IMG/VR virus record: IMGVR_UViG_3300014502_000001
Location: 28,772 to 92,771 of that record
Direction: 5' to 3' (one strand)
Length of the DNA stretch: 64,000 bases
Origin: a virus
The position numbers and the translations under genes are program-made. The notes under the pieces were generated by a model that ran no database searches, was not told the DNA's origin, and worked only from the letters and a program-made list of their open reading frames with translations. Shown piece by piece: positions 23,653 to 31,518 of the stretch. How positions within the stretch are numbered: the stretch's first letter is position 1; the number at the start of each line of letters is the position of its first letter.

Positions 23653-24000
23653 TCAGTCCAGCCTGTCTTCCATCTCAGCGATAGCCGCCCGCGCCCGCCG
23701 CCACGCCGCCACACCGACGCTGAGGATATGAAGATTGTATTCCGTTTCCTCATATGCTTTTGTCGCCGTATCGATCCAGCTCAGGTTGGAGCCCCACTCC
23801 TCGTTGAGCGTTTTGATGGCGATGGCGATGTCCATATTGCGCGTCGACATCTTTTTGATGTCTTCCGCCATTTTCTTCAGGCTGGCTTCCATCATTTCCC
23901 GCTTGCCGTGATTCAGCGTCCAGGCGTTCTGTTCCTGCATCTCGCGGTTGTGCTGGCGCCACTGTTCCTTTGTCCAGTTTTTGCGATCTTCGATGATCAT
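23653..24000 (-). CDS. Helical hypothetical protein
   Basis: 115 residues, charged and probably coiled coil in the centre (MEASLKKMAEDIKKMSTRNMD). AAGGAG lies 6 nt before the ATG. No domain recognised. Confidence 0.6.
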   Translation of the reverse strand: MIIEDRKNWTKEQWRQHNREMQEQNAWTLNHGKREMMEASLKKMAEDIKKMSTRNMDIAIAIKTLNEEWGSNLSWIDTATKAYEETEYNLHILSVGVAAWRRARAAIAEMEDRLD

Positions 24001-24003
24001 GAT

Positions 24004-24519
24004 TTACTCCTTTTCTTCGGACTTCATTCCAGGAACTTCACCAGGCTCCAGCATTTCACTGCCAGGGAAAAGCTCGTGATCCTCTTCGGACAGAATCGGT
24101 CGCTCAGCTTTTTCTTCTTTACGATTTGCATGGACGACGAAATAAGGAACTCCGCCAGGAAGTATGCTCCAGATCTCCCGAGGAAGCTGGATGCTTGCCC
24201 AGCCCGCCGCCACGCCTAAAACCAGAAGAGCCTCGACATCTCTCTGTTGTCCCCAGAGCTCCCCATTTTTTGTCATGCAGGCGTTCAAGAAAGACCACCC
24301 GCCGCCGCCGCCTTCCGTCTCTTCGAGAAACTGCTGAGGAAGCTGATGGAGAAGCCATCCGATCCTTTCCGCATATTTCTCGATCTTGTCTTTGCTGAAA
24401 CAGAAGTTTCTGACAATACTATGCGCGATCACATAGCTGTCACCTTCAACCGGAGCGTGTCCCAGCAGACAGGCCAGGATAATTCCTTCGACTTCATTGG
24501 CCGTCAAATTCTCGTTCAT
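24004..24519 (-). CDS. Hypothetical phage protein
   Basis: 171 residues from the ATG at 24519 (AAGGAA upstream); the longer open frame above it has unrelated composition. Helical N-terminus, then a glycine run (TEGGGGGW) and a segment QLPREIWSILPGGVPYFVV, with an acidic tail. No function recognised. Confidence 0.65.
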   Translation of the reverse strand: MNENLTANEVEGIILACLLGHAPVEGDSYVIAHSIVRNFCFSKDKIEKYAERIGWLLHQLPQQFLEETEGGGGGWSFLNACMTKNGELWGQQRDVEALLVLGVAAGWASIQLPREIWSILPGGVPYFVVHANRKEEKAERPILSEEDHELFPGSEMLEPGEVPGMKSEEKE

Positions 24520-24532
24520 ATTTTTTTCCTTT

Positions 24533-24748
24533 TTATGAGATCTGTTTGATCGTACCCAGGCACCGCAAGCATGGAGTCCATTTCCGCGAAAAGGTTTTCG
24601 CCATCTTGCCCGCCCGCGCCTTACGCCCACAGCTACACCGTCCATGATTGGATGCGGTGCGCGCCCGCGCCTTGGTACAGTCCAGGCAAACGTCCCAGCG
24701 CAGCGCCTCAATCACACCTAGCGGCTTTCCACAGCCTGTGCAGTCCAT
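24533..24748 (-). CDS. Small zinc-binding protein
   Basis: 71 residues with four Cys pairs or near-pairs: CTGC, CLDC, CSC and CLRC. This fits two small zinc ribbons. AAGGAAGG precedes the ATG. Basic, so nucleic-acid binding is likely. Confidence 0.65.
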   Translation of the reverse strand: MDCTGCGKPLGVIEALRWDVCLDCTKARARTASNHGRCSCGRKARAGKMAKTFSRKWTPCLRCLGTIKQIS

Positions 24749-24749
24749 A

Positions 24750-25055
24750 TTAGCCTTCCTTCGGCTGGGTGGATTCCACAGCCTTTAGCGCTGAAAGATT
24801 CACGCGCCACTTGATTCCGCTGGCCTCAGAAATGTCGGCGCTGACTTGGTTGATCTTGGTGATACGACCCGTCACCCGTCCACGGTGCCGCCCGCTGAAA
24901 GTGACCTGCTGGCCGACTGCGAAGATGAATTTTGCCTCCAGCGCCCGCTGCCCGTTGATCGTTTTCCAGTGGTCGCGGATAGCGTTATTCACCGCCTTCA
25001 AATCGTCCAGGCTGTTCAGCTTGTAAATCTCGTTGATCAGATCTTGTTTGGTCAT
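24750..25055 (-). CDS. Small protein with KOW/SH3-like β segment
   Basis: 101 residues from the ATG at 25055. A helical N-terminus (KQDLINEIYKLNSLDDLKAV) is followed by FAVGQQVTFSGRHRGRVTGR, the pattern of KOW-type SH3 barrels that bind RNA or the ribosome/polymerase. Assignment is by pattern. Confidence 0.6.
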   Translation of the reverse strand: MTKQDLINEIYKLNSLDDLKAVNNAIRDHWKTINGQRALEAKFIFAVGQQVTFSGRHRGRVTGRITKINQVSADISEASGIKWRVNLSALKAVESTQPKEG

Positions 25056-25059
25056 ATTA

Positions 25060-26055
25060 TCATTCCTGACCAAGGATGGCGGCTTTGAAGGGAGCGACGA
25101 TTTCGTCCAGCCGCGCGATGGGGAACTCTGCACAATTCACGCCGGTCAGCAAGAAAAACTCTGAGCCGTCCGGGCTGACGAGAAAGCGCAGATCCAGATA
25201 ACTGGTGTATTCGGAATCTTTGAAGAAGAGCCGAACTGCCGCGCTATTGGTACCAGCGTTGGCCTTGAATTTATAGCCAGCGAACCTTTCCTTTAAGCGA
25301 ACGGCCATGGCCTTCACGCTCTCGGCCCGCGCGATCTCGGCGAGATGGTTTTCGATACGGCTGGAAAGCTCGGCCTGGAGTGCGGTGAGCATAGTGCTGA
25401 GCTTAAGAAAGTGGGCGTCATGCTGGCCGACGCGCTGGAAGCCATAGCGCATATCCACTTTTCCACGGTTGCGCCGGGTGGTGGCCGCGACGCTGTACCA
25501 CACATTGGTTTTGACCGTTGTGTCCTTGGCCGTATAGGTGGCCACGAGGGCGACCAGGTCCGCGCTGCTGGCGACCCATTCATCTTCCGTCATGGCGAGC
25601 TTGAATGATAATTCGCTCGGCCCCTGTCCGATGACATGAGTCGTCCACTCGGCCAGCGCCGCGTAAGAGGCTTTGCGCGCCATCAGCTTAGTGGCCGCTT
25701 CGGCGGTGTCCAGCATCAGGAAAAAGTCTTTGGCCTTTTCGATCAGCTCCGTCCAGTCCAGCTCCGCGCCTAAAAACGTTCTCGCGCCTTCGACGAGCTC
25801 CATTAATTCGCGAGTGGCATCGAAGCTGCCCGTGCCATGTTCGGTGGAGCTGTACTTGCCGTCCCAGGATTTTCCGATCACGACGGTGTACTCTTTGCTG
25901 CCGGCCACCGCCATGACCTTAAAGATGGCAGCGGTGCCACGGCGATTTCCCGGCGCTGCCGGTCCGCTCACGATGATGGGCTTGATGGTTTTGAGCGCCG
26001 CGTTCTGAGCAACCGCTTGCTCGGCCTGAGGAGTGTTGAGATTTGAGTTTGTCAT
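25060..26055 (-). CDS. Hypothetical protein with strong codon bias
   Basis: 331 residues, no recognised domain. AAAGGAA precedes the ATG. Alanine-rich α/β composition. Codons are unusually C/G-ending, like those of the capsid and ssDNA-binding protein genes and unlike the surrounding small genes, which suggests a protein made in quantity. It is transcribed with the small early-type genes. Confidence 0.65.
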   Translation of the reverse strand: MTNSNLNTPQAEQAVAQNAALKTIKPIIVSGPAAPGNRRGTAAIFKVMAVAGSKEYTVVIGKSWDGKYSSTEHGTGSFDATRELMELVEGARTFLGAELDWTELIEKAKDFFLMLDTAEAATKLMARKASYAALAEWTTHVIGQGPSELSFKLAMTEDEWVASSADLVALVATYTAKDTTVKTNVWYSVAATTRRNRGKVDMRYGFQRVGQHDAHFLKLSTMLTALQAELSSRIENHLAEIARAESVKAMAVRLKERFAGYKFKANAGTNSAAVRLFFKDSEYTSYLDLRFLVSPDGSEFFLLTGVNCAEFPIARLDEIVAPFKAAILGQE

Positions 26056-26064
26056 TTTATTCCT

Positions 26065-26256
26065 TTATATTTTTGAAATAGCTTTTTTGGACATCACGTC
26101 GTTGACGAGCTTAGCGCACCGATCGTGGATGCGCCGTACGAAATTTTCCTCGCCCTTGGAGTCGAAATAATCCAGCGGGCGCTGGAGCTGGCCGACCAGG
26201 ATATCCCGTATTACCCGCGCCTCAGCCACGCTCAGGGTCATGCGTTTTGTTCGCAT
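26065..26256 (-). CDS. Small hypothetical protein
   Basis: 63 residues, basic and helical (LSVAEARVIRDILVGQLQR). AAGGAA lies before the ATG. Unknown function. Confidence 0.55.
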   Translation of the reverse strand: MRTKRMTLSVAEARVIRDILVGQLQRPLDYFDSKGEENFVRRIHDRCAKLVNDVMSKKAISKI

Positions 26257-26257
26257 G

Positions 26258-26446
26258 TTAGTTTCCTTCGATCATGCCGCAGGTGGCCTTGAGAGTAGTG
26301 CGTCCGGGCTCGGGGTGAGCCATCTCATATTTCCTAGCCCGCTCGCAATTCACACAAGGATCAAAGCCGAAGCAGGAATCGCTGCAGTCCACACAGGGGT
26401 GAACGTCCAGCGCCGCCGGAGCCGTTTTCATCGCTTTGGTTTTCAT
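26258..26446 (-). CDS. Small cysteine-rich protein
   Basis: 62 residues with CVDC, C, CVNC and a late C, suggesting zinc binding. It is the first gene after the promoter at 26.5 kb. GGGAG precedes the ATG by 10 nt. Confidence 0.6.
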   Translation of the reverse strand: MKTKAMKTAPAALDVHPCVDCSDSCFGFDPCVNCERARKYEMAHPEPGRTTLKATCGMIEGN

Positions 26447-26467
26447 TTTTCTTTTTCTCCCACCTAT

Positions 26468-26512
26468 ATTATCCTCTTATCAGGCTATGGAGTCAAGTGG
26501 AATCCAGCCTAT
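26468..26512 (-). promoter_or_regulatory. Sigma70-like promoter with upstream motif (26.5 kb)
   Basis: GATAAT (26468-26473) and TTGACT (26491-26496) with a 17 bp spacer. ATAGGCTGGATTCCAC (26497-26512, minus strand) directly abuts the -35 box. The same 16-mer with one change, and the same TTGACTCC -35 region, occur at 30.6 kb. Confidence 0.8.
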
Positions 26513-26599
26513 TTAGAAAATAAGGTAAAATACCGAAACAAGCGAAATACAGCCCTTTTGGTGGCCCAAATAACCGCATGGCAGCGCATTTAAGACCAT
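26513..26599 (-). CDS. Possible 28-residue hydrophobic peptide
   Basis: A 28-codon frame from the ATG at 26599 with AGGAG 9 nt upstream; its stop abuts the promoter motif. The end is hydrophobic (ISLVSVFYLIF). It is the only content of the 26513-26604 gap. It could be real or chance. Confidence 0.25.
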   Translation of the reverse strand: MVLNALPCGYLGHQKGCISLVSVFYLIF

Positions 26600-26604
26600 A
26601 TCTT

Positions 26605-27075
26605 TTAGCTCCTCGTGGTATCGGGCGCACTTTTGCTGCGGAGCCTTTTAAGGCCGCAATGCGTATTTGGGTGGCACTGCGTACAGCCCTCTGAAATCAG
26701 ATATAAAGCGCCGCAGTCGATGCACCGCGTCATGTCATTTTTGACAGAAACACGCTCAATGCCAGCCGCCTCCGCCGCTAGCTTTTCCCGTTCAATGCGG
26801 GCGGACTCAGCTCTGGTGATGGCCAGCTTAGCTTCCCTCTCGGCACGAGCCTCGCGCCGCGCCTTGCATTTCTGCCGCTTTTTTTCGCGCTCAGATATGA
26901 CCGCCGCCTTAATCTCCTTTTTGATTGTCAGCCGTTTGCGCTTCAACTCGCGCTCCGCTCGGCGCTCATTGCGACCTTTGATCAGCGCCGCCCGCGCTAT
27001 GTGTCTGCGGAGCAGGTCGGCTTTCTTTGCCTTTATCTGCAGAGCTGTGAGCTGCTTGGCAATTTTGGCTTTCAT
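26605..27075 (-). CDS. Basic coiled-coil protein with C-terminal zinc ribbon
   Basis: 156 residues. The first ~110 are a Lys/Arg/Glu/Ala-rich helix, probably coiled coil. The C-terminus has CIDCGALY, CTQC and a nearby H/C, giving a zinc ribbon. Probably binds nucleic acid. The ATG overlaps the upstream stop (ATGA). Confidence 0.6.
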   Translation of the reverse strand: MKAKIAKQLTALQIKAKKADLLRRHIARAALIKGRNERRAERELKRKRLTIKKEIKAAVISEREKKRQKCKARREARAEREAKLAITRAESARIEREKLAAEAAGIERVSVKNDMTRCIDCGALYLISEGCTQCHPNTHCGLKRLRSKSAPDTTRS

Positions 27076-27641
27076 ATTTTCCCATCCATTAAGTCGGCCG
27101 CTAGCTTAGCCATTTTTGCCATGCGGTTTTTGTGGATCTTGGCCAAACAGATATGATCGTAAAGGCGCTTGATGCGACCACCTTCGAGCATTTTTGAGAA
27201 GTCCTCATTGCTCAGCCATTCACGATTCTTTTTGCGCCGCTCGATCTCGCCGAACTTTTTGGAATATGCAGCCAGGAACAACTGCTTGATCTCACAGAAC
27301 TCGGCCACCCGCGCCTTTGCCGCCTTACAGCGTTCTGTGGTGACAGGATTCATTTCCTGCGCCGCACCGCGATCACGCTCAACCTTTATAATAAGGTTGC
27401 TACCATGGTTTGCGCCGCCGCAGTGGCAGTTGCACTTTGGTCCCTGCGCACCCGTACAGCGATCATCACAGGGTGTCAGGAATTGCGTTTCCACTACGCG
27501 CTCGCGCTCGACCTGGCCCATGTAGCTTAGCCGCCCACCGCAGAAAACGCAGGGCTGCTCGTAGAGATACTTTTCCGTGGTCATGACTTCCAAGCAGTCC
27601 AGACACTTGTAGTAATGAAGCTGCCGCACATTATCATTCAT
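27072..27641 (-). CDS. Zinc-binding phage protein with CDDRCTGA motif
   Basis: 189 residues from the ATG at 27641. An N-terminal ribbon (CLDC, CVFCGG) is followed by CDDRCTGAQGPKCNCHCGG, a segment I recognise from hypothetical proteins of many phages, and then a helical basic C-terminus. Function unknown; zinc binding is clear from the cysteines. Confidence 0.7.
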   Translation of the reverse strand: MNDNVRQLHYYKCLDCLEVMTTEKYLYEQPCVFCGGRLSYMGQVERERVVETQFLTPCDDRCTGAQGPKCNCHCGGANHGSNLIIKVERDRGAAQEMNPVTTERCKAAKARVAEFCEIKQLFLAAYSKKFGEIERRKKNREWLSNEDFSKMLEGGRIKRLYDHICLAKIHKNRMAKMAKLAADLMDGKI

Positions 27642-27648
27642 GGCGACC

Positions 27649-27891
27649 TCAGTTGTCCTTGCTGACCAGCCGCGCCTGGGCCTTAATGCTGACGACGTAG
27701 TCGTCGCCGAATTCCCAGCCACCGAAAGTGTACGGCGACTTCACAGCCACCAGCCAACGAGCAAAAGGATTGCTCAGCTCCTTTTCAGGAGACTGGTACT
27801 TTTTCAGCACCCGCCATTCCCAGCCAGGTGCCACCCAGATCTCATACGGCTTTTCCACAGGCCGCGTTTTAGCACAAAGATTTTTGCTCAC
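27649..27891 (-). CDS. Small hypothetical protein
   Basis: 80 residues, Trp-rich (EIWVAPGWEWRVLKKYQSP, RWLVAV, GGWEFGDDY). Probably a small β-barrel. It overlaps the upstream gene by 4 nt. Function unknown. Confidence 0.55.
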   Translation of the reverse strand: MSKNLCAKTRPVEKPYEIWVAPGWEWRVLKKYQSPEKELSNPFARWLVAVKSPYTFGGWEFGDDYVVSIKAQARLVSKDN

Positions 27892-28256
27892 AGCGCACTC
27901 CTCTGATTCCCCATAACGGGATTATCATTGCGCCGCGCCGCCGCCTCCGCGTGCGGGATGAGCTGGCGCCAGTAGTGAACCATGCGCCGCTTCACGATTG
28001 CCATCTGTTTAGGACTGAGAGGAGAATCATGCCGACCCGCGCCCGCGCTATTCCAGCGCTGTACCTGTTTAGCAAAGCTGGTGAGGATCTCCGCGTCCGC
28101 TGAGCTAAAGCCCACACCGTTGAGCATGTAGGTGCTCTCGGCGTTTTTCTCCATCAGTGTCTGCTGCTCAAATACGAGCATCAGTGCCCGCACCGCCGCT
28201 TTGTCGTTGGACAGGATTGCGTTCACGATCACCGCCTTCAAATCTTTTTTGGTCAT
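27888..28256 (-). CDS. Conserved small phage protein
   Basis: 122 residues. The segment NGVGFSSADAEILTSFAKQ followed by LSPKQMAIVKRRMVHY recurs in small phage proteins and resembles a DNA- or enzyme-binding helix set; function unknown. GAAGGAG precedes the ATG, which overlaps the metalloprotease-like stop (ATGA). Confidence 0.65.
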   Translation of the reverse strand: MTKKDLKAVIVNAILSNDKAAVRALMLVFEQQTLMEKNAESTYMLNGVGFSSADAEILTSFAKQVQRWNSAGAGRHDSPLSPKQMAIVKRRMVHYWRQLIPHAEAAARRNDNPVMGNQRSAL

Positions 28257-28585
28257 AGCGTTTCTCCTTCATATCTTTTGGTTAGCTCTTTGCGTACCTC
28301 AGCCCATACCGACTGAAATACTTTTGACGAGCAGCAATCGCTGCGCAGCAGAACGTGAGTCAGCTCGTGGGCGATGCTGTCGGTGACGTCCGTCACATTT
28401 TTGTTGTAGCTTAAATTGATGAATATGGAAACAGCCGCGCCGTTGCGTTCCACCGCGCTCCGGATATTTGCCGGCAGCGCCGTGGTGCTTGCGTGAATGG
28501 AAATGACCACGTCTTCGCTCAGGCGCTCTTTTACCATCGTCGCGCAGAGCTCTTGGAGTCGCAGCCATTTAATATTGTTGTTCAT
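28253..28585 (-). CDS. Zincin-like putative metallopeptidase
   Basis: 110 residues from the ATG at 28585. H73-E74-L-T-H77 (IAHELTHVLL) is the HExxH zinc-peptidase signature after a β-strand pair (AVSIFINLSYNKN). Small size and single domain fit minimal zincins such as SprT/ImmA relatives. It is translated after a glutamine amidotransferase and an amidoligase-like gene, so it could trim or hydrolyse the product they make. Confidence 0.65.
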   Translation of the reverse strand: MNNNIKWLRLQELCATMVKERLSEDVVISIHASTTALPANIRSAVERNGAAVSIFINLSYNKNVTDVTDSIAHELTHVLLRSDCCSSKVFQSVWAEVRKELTKRYEGETL

Positions 28586-28592
28586 GACGTCC

Positions 28593-29402
28593 TCACTTTC
28601 CGCCGTACCGCACGTTGGCAAAAACATTGTAGTCCGGTCGGCGAGCCGTATCGATTTTTTTCTTATCGGGCCAGCTATTTTTGTCGGGCCAGCTGAACGA
28701 CGGCTTTGGGGTGAAATACTTATTGTCGTCATCCCGGTCCTGACTATATTTGAAATAGGTGGGATGGATGTTGGCCACCGCCGCCGTAACAACCGCGCTT
28801 TTTTTGCAGCCGTGCTGGATCGTATAAAGGCGCGGAAGCCAAGCTAAGCTTGAGAACTTGACTCCATTCCGATTTTCGAACGGCCCGATCAGCCGCATGG
28901 TCTTGACGCTGAAAACTGCCACACGACTTCCATGCGAGCAGTCGTTCAGACCATCAGGGCTCAGCGCTTGGACTAGGGCTAGCACCCGCGAGTCGCTCAT
29001 GGGAAGTTTGTCCACCTTTTCGGCCCACAGCGGTCCGAGATTGTCACCCAGGATTTTCAGCGCCGCGTCCCACTGGACAAAGACGCCGTTATGGAAAAGC
29101 GCCGACTGCGTGCCCTTATAAGATAAAGGTAGTGAGCCGTGCTTGTCGCACAGGTACGGGTGAGTGAGCTCCTGGCAGACGCCGCCGTGAGTGGCCCAGC
29201 GGAAATGAACCACGTGCGGGAAAGGAAGCTTTGCGCCGTAGTAGAATTCCTCAAAGTCCCTGCGCTTCATGAATCCCTTTTGGTAAAGGACTTCATTTCC
29301 TTCCCGCCACGCCGCGCCCGCGCCGTGGGGATTGTTGTCCCAGATGGCCTTGACCTCATCTCGGCTCAACCGCCGCTTTTGGCATACCGCGATAACACAC
29401 AT
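28593..29402 (-). CDS. Class II glutamine amidotransferase-like protein (Ntn hydrolase)
   Basis: 269 residues. The mature N-terminus would be C2 (MCVIAVC), the nucleophile of class II glutaminases. HGAGAAW, HFRWATHGG and LFHNGVF correspond to the usual PNGAR-like and HNG loops. It would release ammonia from glutamine for a partner synthetase; the amidoligase-type gene directly upstream is the obvious partner. GGGAG lies before the ATG. Confidence 0.75.
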   Translation of the reverse strand: MCVIAVCQKRRLSRDEVKAIWDNNPHGAGAAWREGNEVLYQKGFMKRRDFEEFYYGAKLPFPHVVHFRWATHGGVCQELTHPYLCDKHGSLPLSYKGTQSALFHNGVFVQWDAALKILGDNLGPLWAEKVDKLPMSDSRVLALVQALSPDGLNDCSHGSRVAVFSVKTMRLIGPFENRNGVKFSSLAWLPRLYTIQHGCKKSAVVTAAVANIHPTYFKYSQDRDDDNKYFTPKPSFSWPDKNSWPDKKKIDTARRPDYNVFANVRYGGK

Positions 29403-29404
29403 AA

Positions 29405-30553
29405 TTATCTCCCTTGGCCGTCACGCGTCAGAGCCGTGATAAGCCTGTTTTGAAATTCGTTGGCCTGAGCCGTCGTGCAAGTACCCATGCGGAAGGCGCG
29501 AGGAACACCAACCGATGCCCGCCCGTCGTTCATATTCCAATAAGCGTTGGCCTGAGAAACCAAATTCATGGATTCGATCGAACCGGGAGTGCCCACAAAC
29601 GTGGTTGCCCAACCGCGATCCTCGCGCAGCCCGAAAAGGTTAAGCTCAAGATTCCTGCTAGGCCGCACCCGCGCTAGCGCCGTGCGCACACGAGTGGCAA
29701 CCGCCGGAAGCCACTCATCGCTGAAATTGACTCGTACCGAATTCGCCTCAGTACCAGGCTCCACGCCCGTAGTGTGGTGCGGTGCGGGCACCGACCAGAG
29801 CGCCATCAGATCCTTACAGCTCCGGTCGGCCAGGTCATCAGCGATGCAGCGGCGGAAGGCGCTCAGGTCAGCCGTGCTGATCCGGGCGATCCGTTTGTAA
29901 TCCGAGTCGGAAGGAGTGGACTCATAAGTGATTTTGTCGTGGACCAAGCACATCCAAAAAATGCGCTTGACCATTTTCAGAACGGTCTCAGCCATTTCCT
30001 TATTCCGCCACAGGTTAGTGGGCGGAACGCGGTACTCAACACCCCAGGTCTGCCGCCGCCACGCGCCGAGGCTGTCATAGCCCGAGCCGCGCCGCGCTGA
30101 GCCAGCCAGATCGCGCAGAGGCTTGCCGATGAAATCGTCCAGCACCTTTACGATCTCATTCATCTGGCCGTCGTTGAGATATACGCTTGTCTCTTCCTTG
30201 AGGCCCAGGTGGATATGGCCACCCAGCGAATATCGATCGCCTCGGATGCTCAGCGTGTAATTGGCATAGCGCCTATTAAAGCCACGCAGCAGCCGCGCAA
30301 AGTCGTGAACCACGCGCCGAGTGGAATGATGAAAACGCGGGCGGAACTCAACCTGGTCGCCGGAGCCGTCCACTCCGATCTGAGCATGGGTGCCGCCGCT
30401 GACCAAACGGCTAGCGCTGACGACCCGCTGACTGGAACGCTCCATCAGCTCAAACTCAGGATCCGCTCCAACCGTAATCTGGCTGGCCGAAAGGCTGCGC
30501 AGCTTAGGAGCCTGGTCCTCCGTCTTCCGAATGTTACGAGTGACTTTTGGCAT
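29405..30553 (-). CDS. Putative COOH-NH2 ligase (amidoligase, phiEco32 type 2)
   Basis: 382 residues. GADPEFEL (29-36), VEFRP (68-72) and GGHIHLG (111-117) match the metal- and ATP-binding positions of the phage amidoligase family related to glutamine synthetase. These enzymes join a carboxyl to an amine, and have been predicted to modify peptides or cell-wall parts in combination with class II amidotransferases. It is the first gene after its own promoter and is followed by the amidotransferase. Product unknown. Confidence 0.7.
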   Translation of the reverse strand: MPKVTRNIRKTEDQAPKLRSLSASQITVGADPEFELMERSSQRVVSASRLVSGGTHAQIGVDGSGDQVEFRPRFHHSTRRVVHDFARLLRGFNRRYANYTLSIRGDRYSLGGHIHLGLKEETSVYLNDGQMNEIVKVLDDFIGKPLRDLAGSARRGSGYDSLGAWRRQTWGVEYRVPPTNLWRNKEMAETVLKMVKRIFWMCLVHDKITYESTPSDSDYKRIARISTADLSAFRRCIADDLADRSCKDLMALWSVPAPHHTTGVEPGTEANSVRVNFSDEWLPAVATRVRTALARVRPSRNLELNLFGLREDRGWATTFVGTPGSIESMNLVSQANAYWNMNDGRASVGVPRAFRMGTCTTAQANEFQNRLITALTRDGQGR

Positions 30554-30574
30554 TTTCTTTTCCTCCCGAGTATG

Positions 30575-30637
30575 ATTATACTCCGTTATTAACAGGAGTC
30601 AAGTGGATTCCAGCCTATTGGGTGGATTCCAGCCTAT
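30575..30637 (-). promoter_or_regulatory. Sigma70-like promoter with two upstream motif copies (30.6 kb)
   Basis: TATAAT (30575-30580) and TTGACT (30597-30602), spacer 16. Two perfect copies of ATAGGCTGGAATCCAC lie at 30603-30618, touching the -35 box, and 30622-30637, 19 bp apart (close to two helical turns). This drives the amidoligase operon. The arrangement suggests an activator bound next to the -35 element. Confidence 0.82.
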
Positions 30638-30667
30638 ATACTGCTGAAAATAAATGAGATAAAAAGA

Positions 30668-30682
30668 TGTGAAAATTTCACA
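30668..30682. promoter_or_regulatory. 15-bp inverted repeat, operator or weak terminator
   Basis: TGTGAAAATTTCACA is a perfect 7+1+7 palindrome, with a related TTGTGAA half-site 8 bp away. On the minus strand it is followed by TCTTTTT, so it could end the GIY-YIG transcript weakly. It lies about 65 bp upstream of the -35 box of the amidoligase promoter, so a regulator site is the other option. Confidence 0.4.
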
Positions 30683-30719
30683 ATTTTACTTGTGAATTTG
30701 GGGAGGAATTCTGTAAATT

Positions 30720-31184
30720 TTAGGCTATATACGGCTGATGATTCTTGCGCCAGACCTTTAGCTTAGTCTGCCATTCGGATTTTTCTTTTCTTCTTTGCCT
30801 GGAACACGAATCTTTTTCAGATAGAAAATTTTTTCTGTAATATGCAGTCAGCAAAGCCTGATAATGTTTCCGACAGTTCTTGCGATTAGCAGTGAACGCT
30901 CCCTGGCCGCCGCTTGTTGAATTGACTAAATTATATCCAAGCTCTATATATTTCTTGATCTGCTCTTTTTCCGTTACACCCCAAACAGCATTAGATTTTA
31001 GCAAACATATTTTAATCTTATGTCCTTTGTCAGTGACTGATCTTATCCACTCATTACAGCTATTCGCGCCCGTCACCAGGATGTGCTGTTTCAGTCTCTC
31101 CTCTAACAATCTGCTGGTCTGTCCAATATATCGCATAGCAGAATTACCAGGCTCTGTGGAATAGAGGAAATAAACTTTGGTCAC
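30720..31184 (-). mobile_element. Free-standing GIY-YIG homing endonuclease (GIY-1)
   Basis: 154 residues. YFLYS then MRYIGQTSR is the GIY-YIG core start, followed by the conserved Arg/His region (RLLEERLKQH) and the Glu helix (TEKEQIKKYIELGYNLVN). The C-terminus is basic without NUMOD3 repeats. It is close to the enzyme at 51.6 kb over the first ~90 residues. Start is GTG at 31184 with no ribosome site; a promoter bracketed by inverted repeats is placed so that the RNA would begin at this codon. Confidence 0.88.
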
Positions 31185-31233
31185 GATCTGATTATAACTA
31201 TTACACGAATATATTACAACCAGATCGTGACCA
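31178..31233 (-). promoter_or_regulatory. Promoter enclosed by 13-bp inverted repeats, GIY-1 start inside one arm
   Basis: TGGTCACGATCTG (31178-31190) and CAGATCGTGACCA (31221-31233) are perfect inverted copies 30 bp apart. Between them lie TTGTAA (31214-31219) and TATAAT (31191-31196), 17 bp apart. The likely transcription start is at or near 31184, the first base of the GTG start codon, giving a leaderless message. Confidence 0.65.
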
Positions 31234-31249
31234 GCAAATGGAAGCAGAT

Positions 31250-31504
31250 TCAGCCGCCGACGCGGGCGGAGTGCCTCATATTGTCACGTACCACTGAGAG
31301 AAATCTGTCCAGCTCATTTTTGGCTTTTCTGAGATGGCAGATTGTCTCTTCATAAACCGTTCCAACGCCCACTAGCTTTGCATAGTCCATGCCAAGCTTT
31401 GTTTCCAGTTCTTTGTTGCGCAGCCGCATTTGCTCCAGCGTCTCGTTCACAAAGCGAACCTGCGCCAGCGCAAGCTGCTCCGCCTCAGGCAGCGAGATTG
31501 TCAT
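31250..31504 (-). CDS. Small coiled-coil protein
   Basis: 84 residues, helical with heptad character (ALAQVRFVNETLEQMRLRNKE). AAGGGG precedes the ATG. Last gene of the tail/lysis transcript before the endonuclease. Function unknown. Confidence 0.6.
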   Translation of the reverse strand: MTISLPEAEQLALAQVRFVNETLEQMRLRNKELETKLGMDYAKLVGVGTVYEETICHLRKAKNELDRFLSVVRDNMRHSARVGG

Positions 31505-31518
31505 TATTCACCCCTTCA

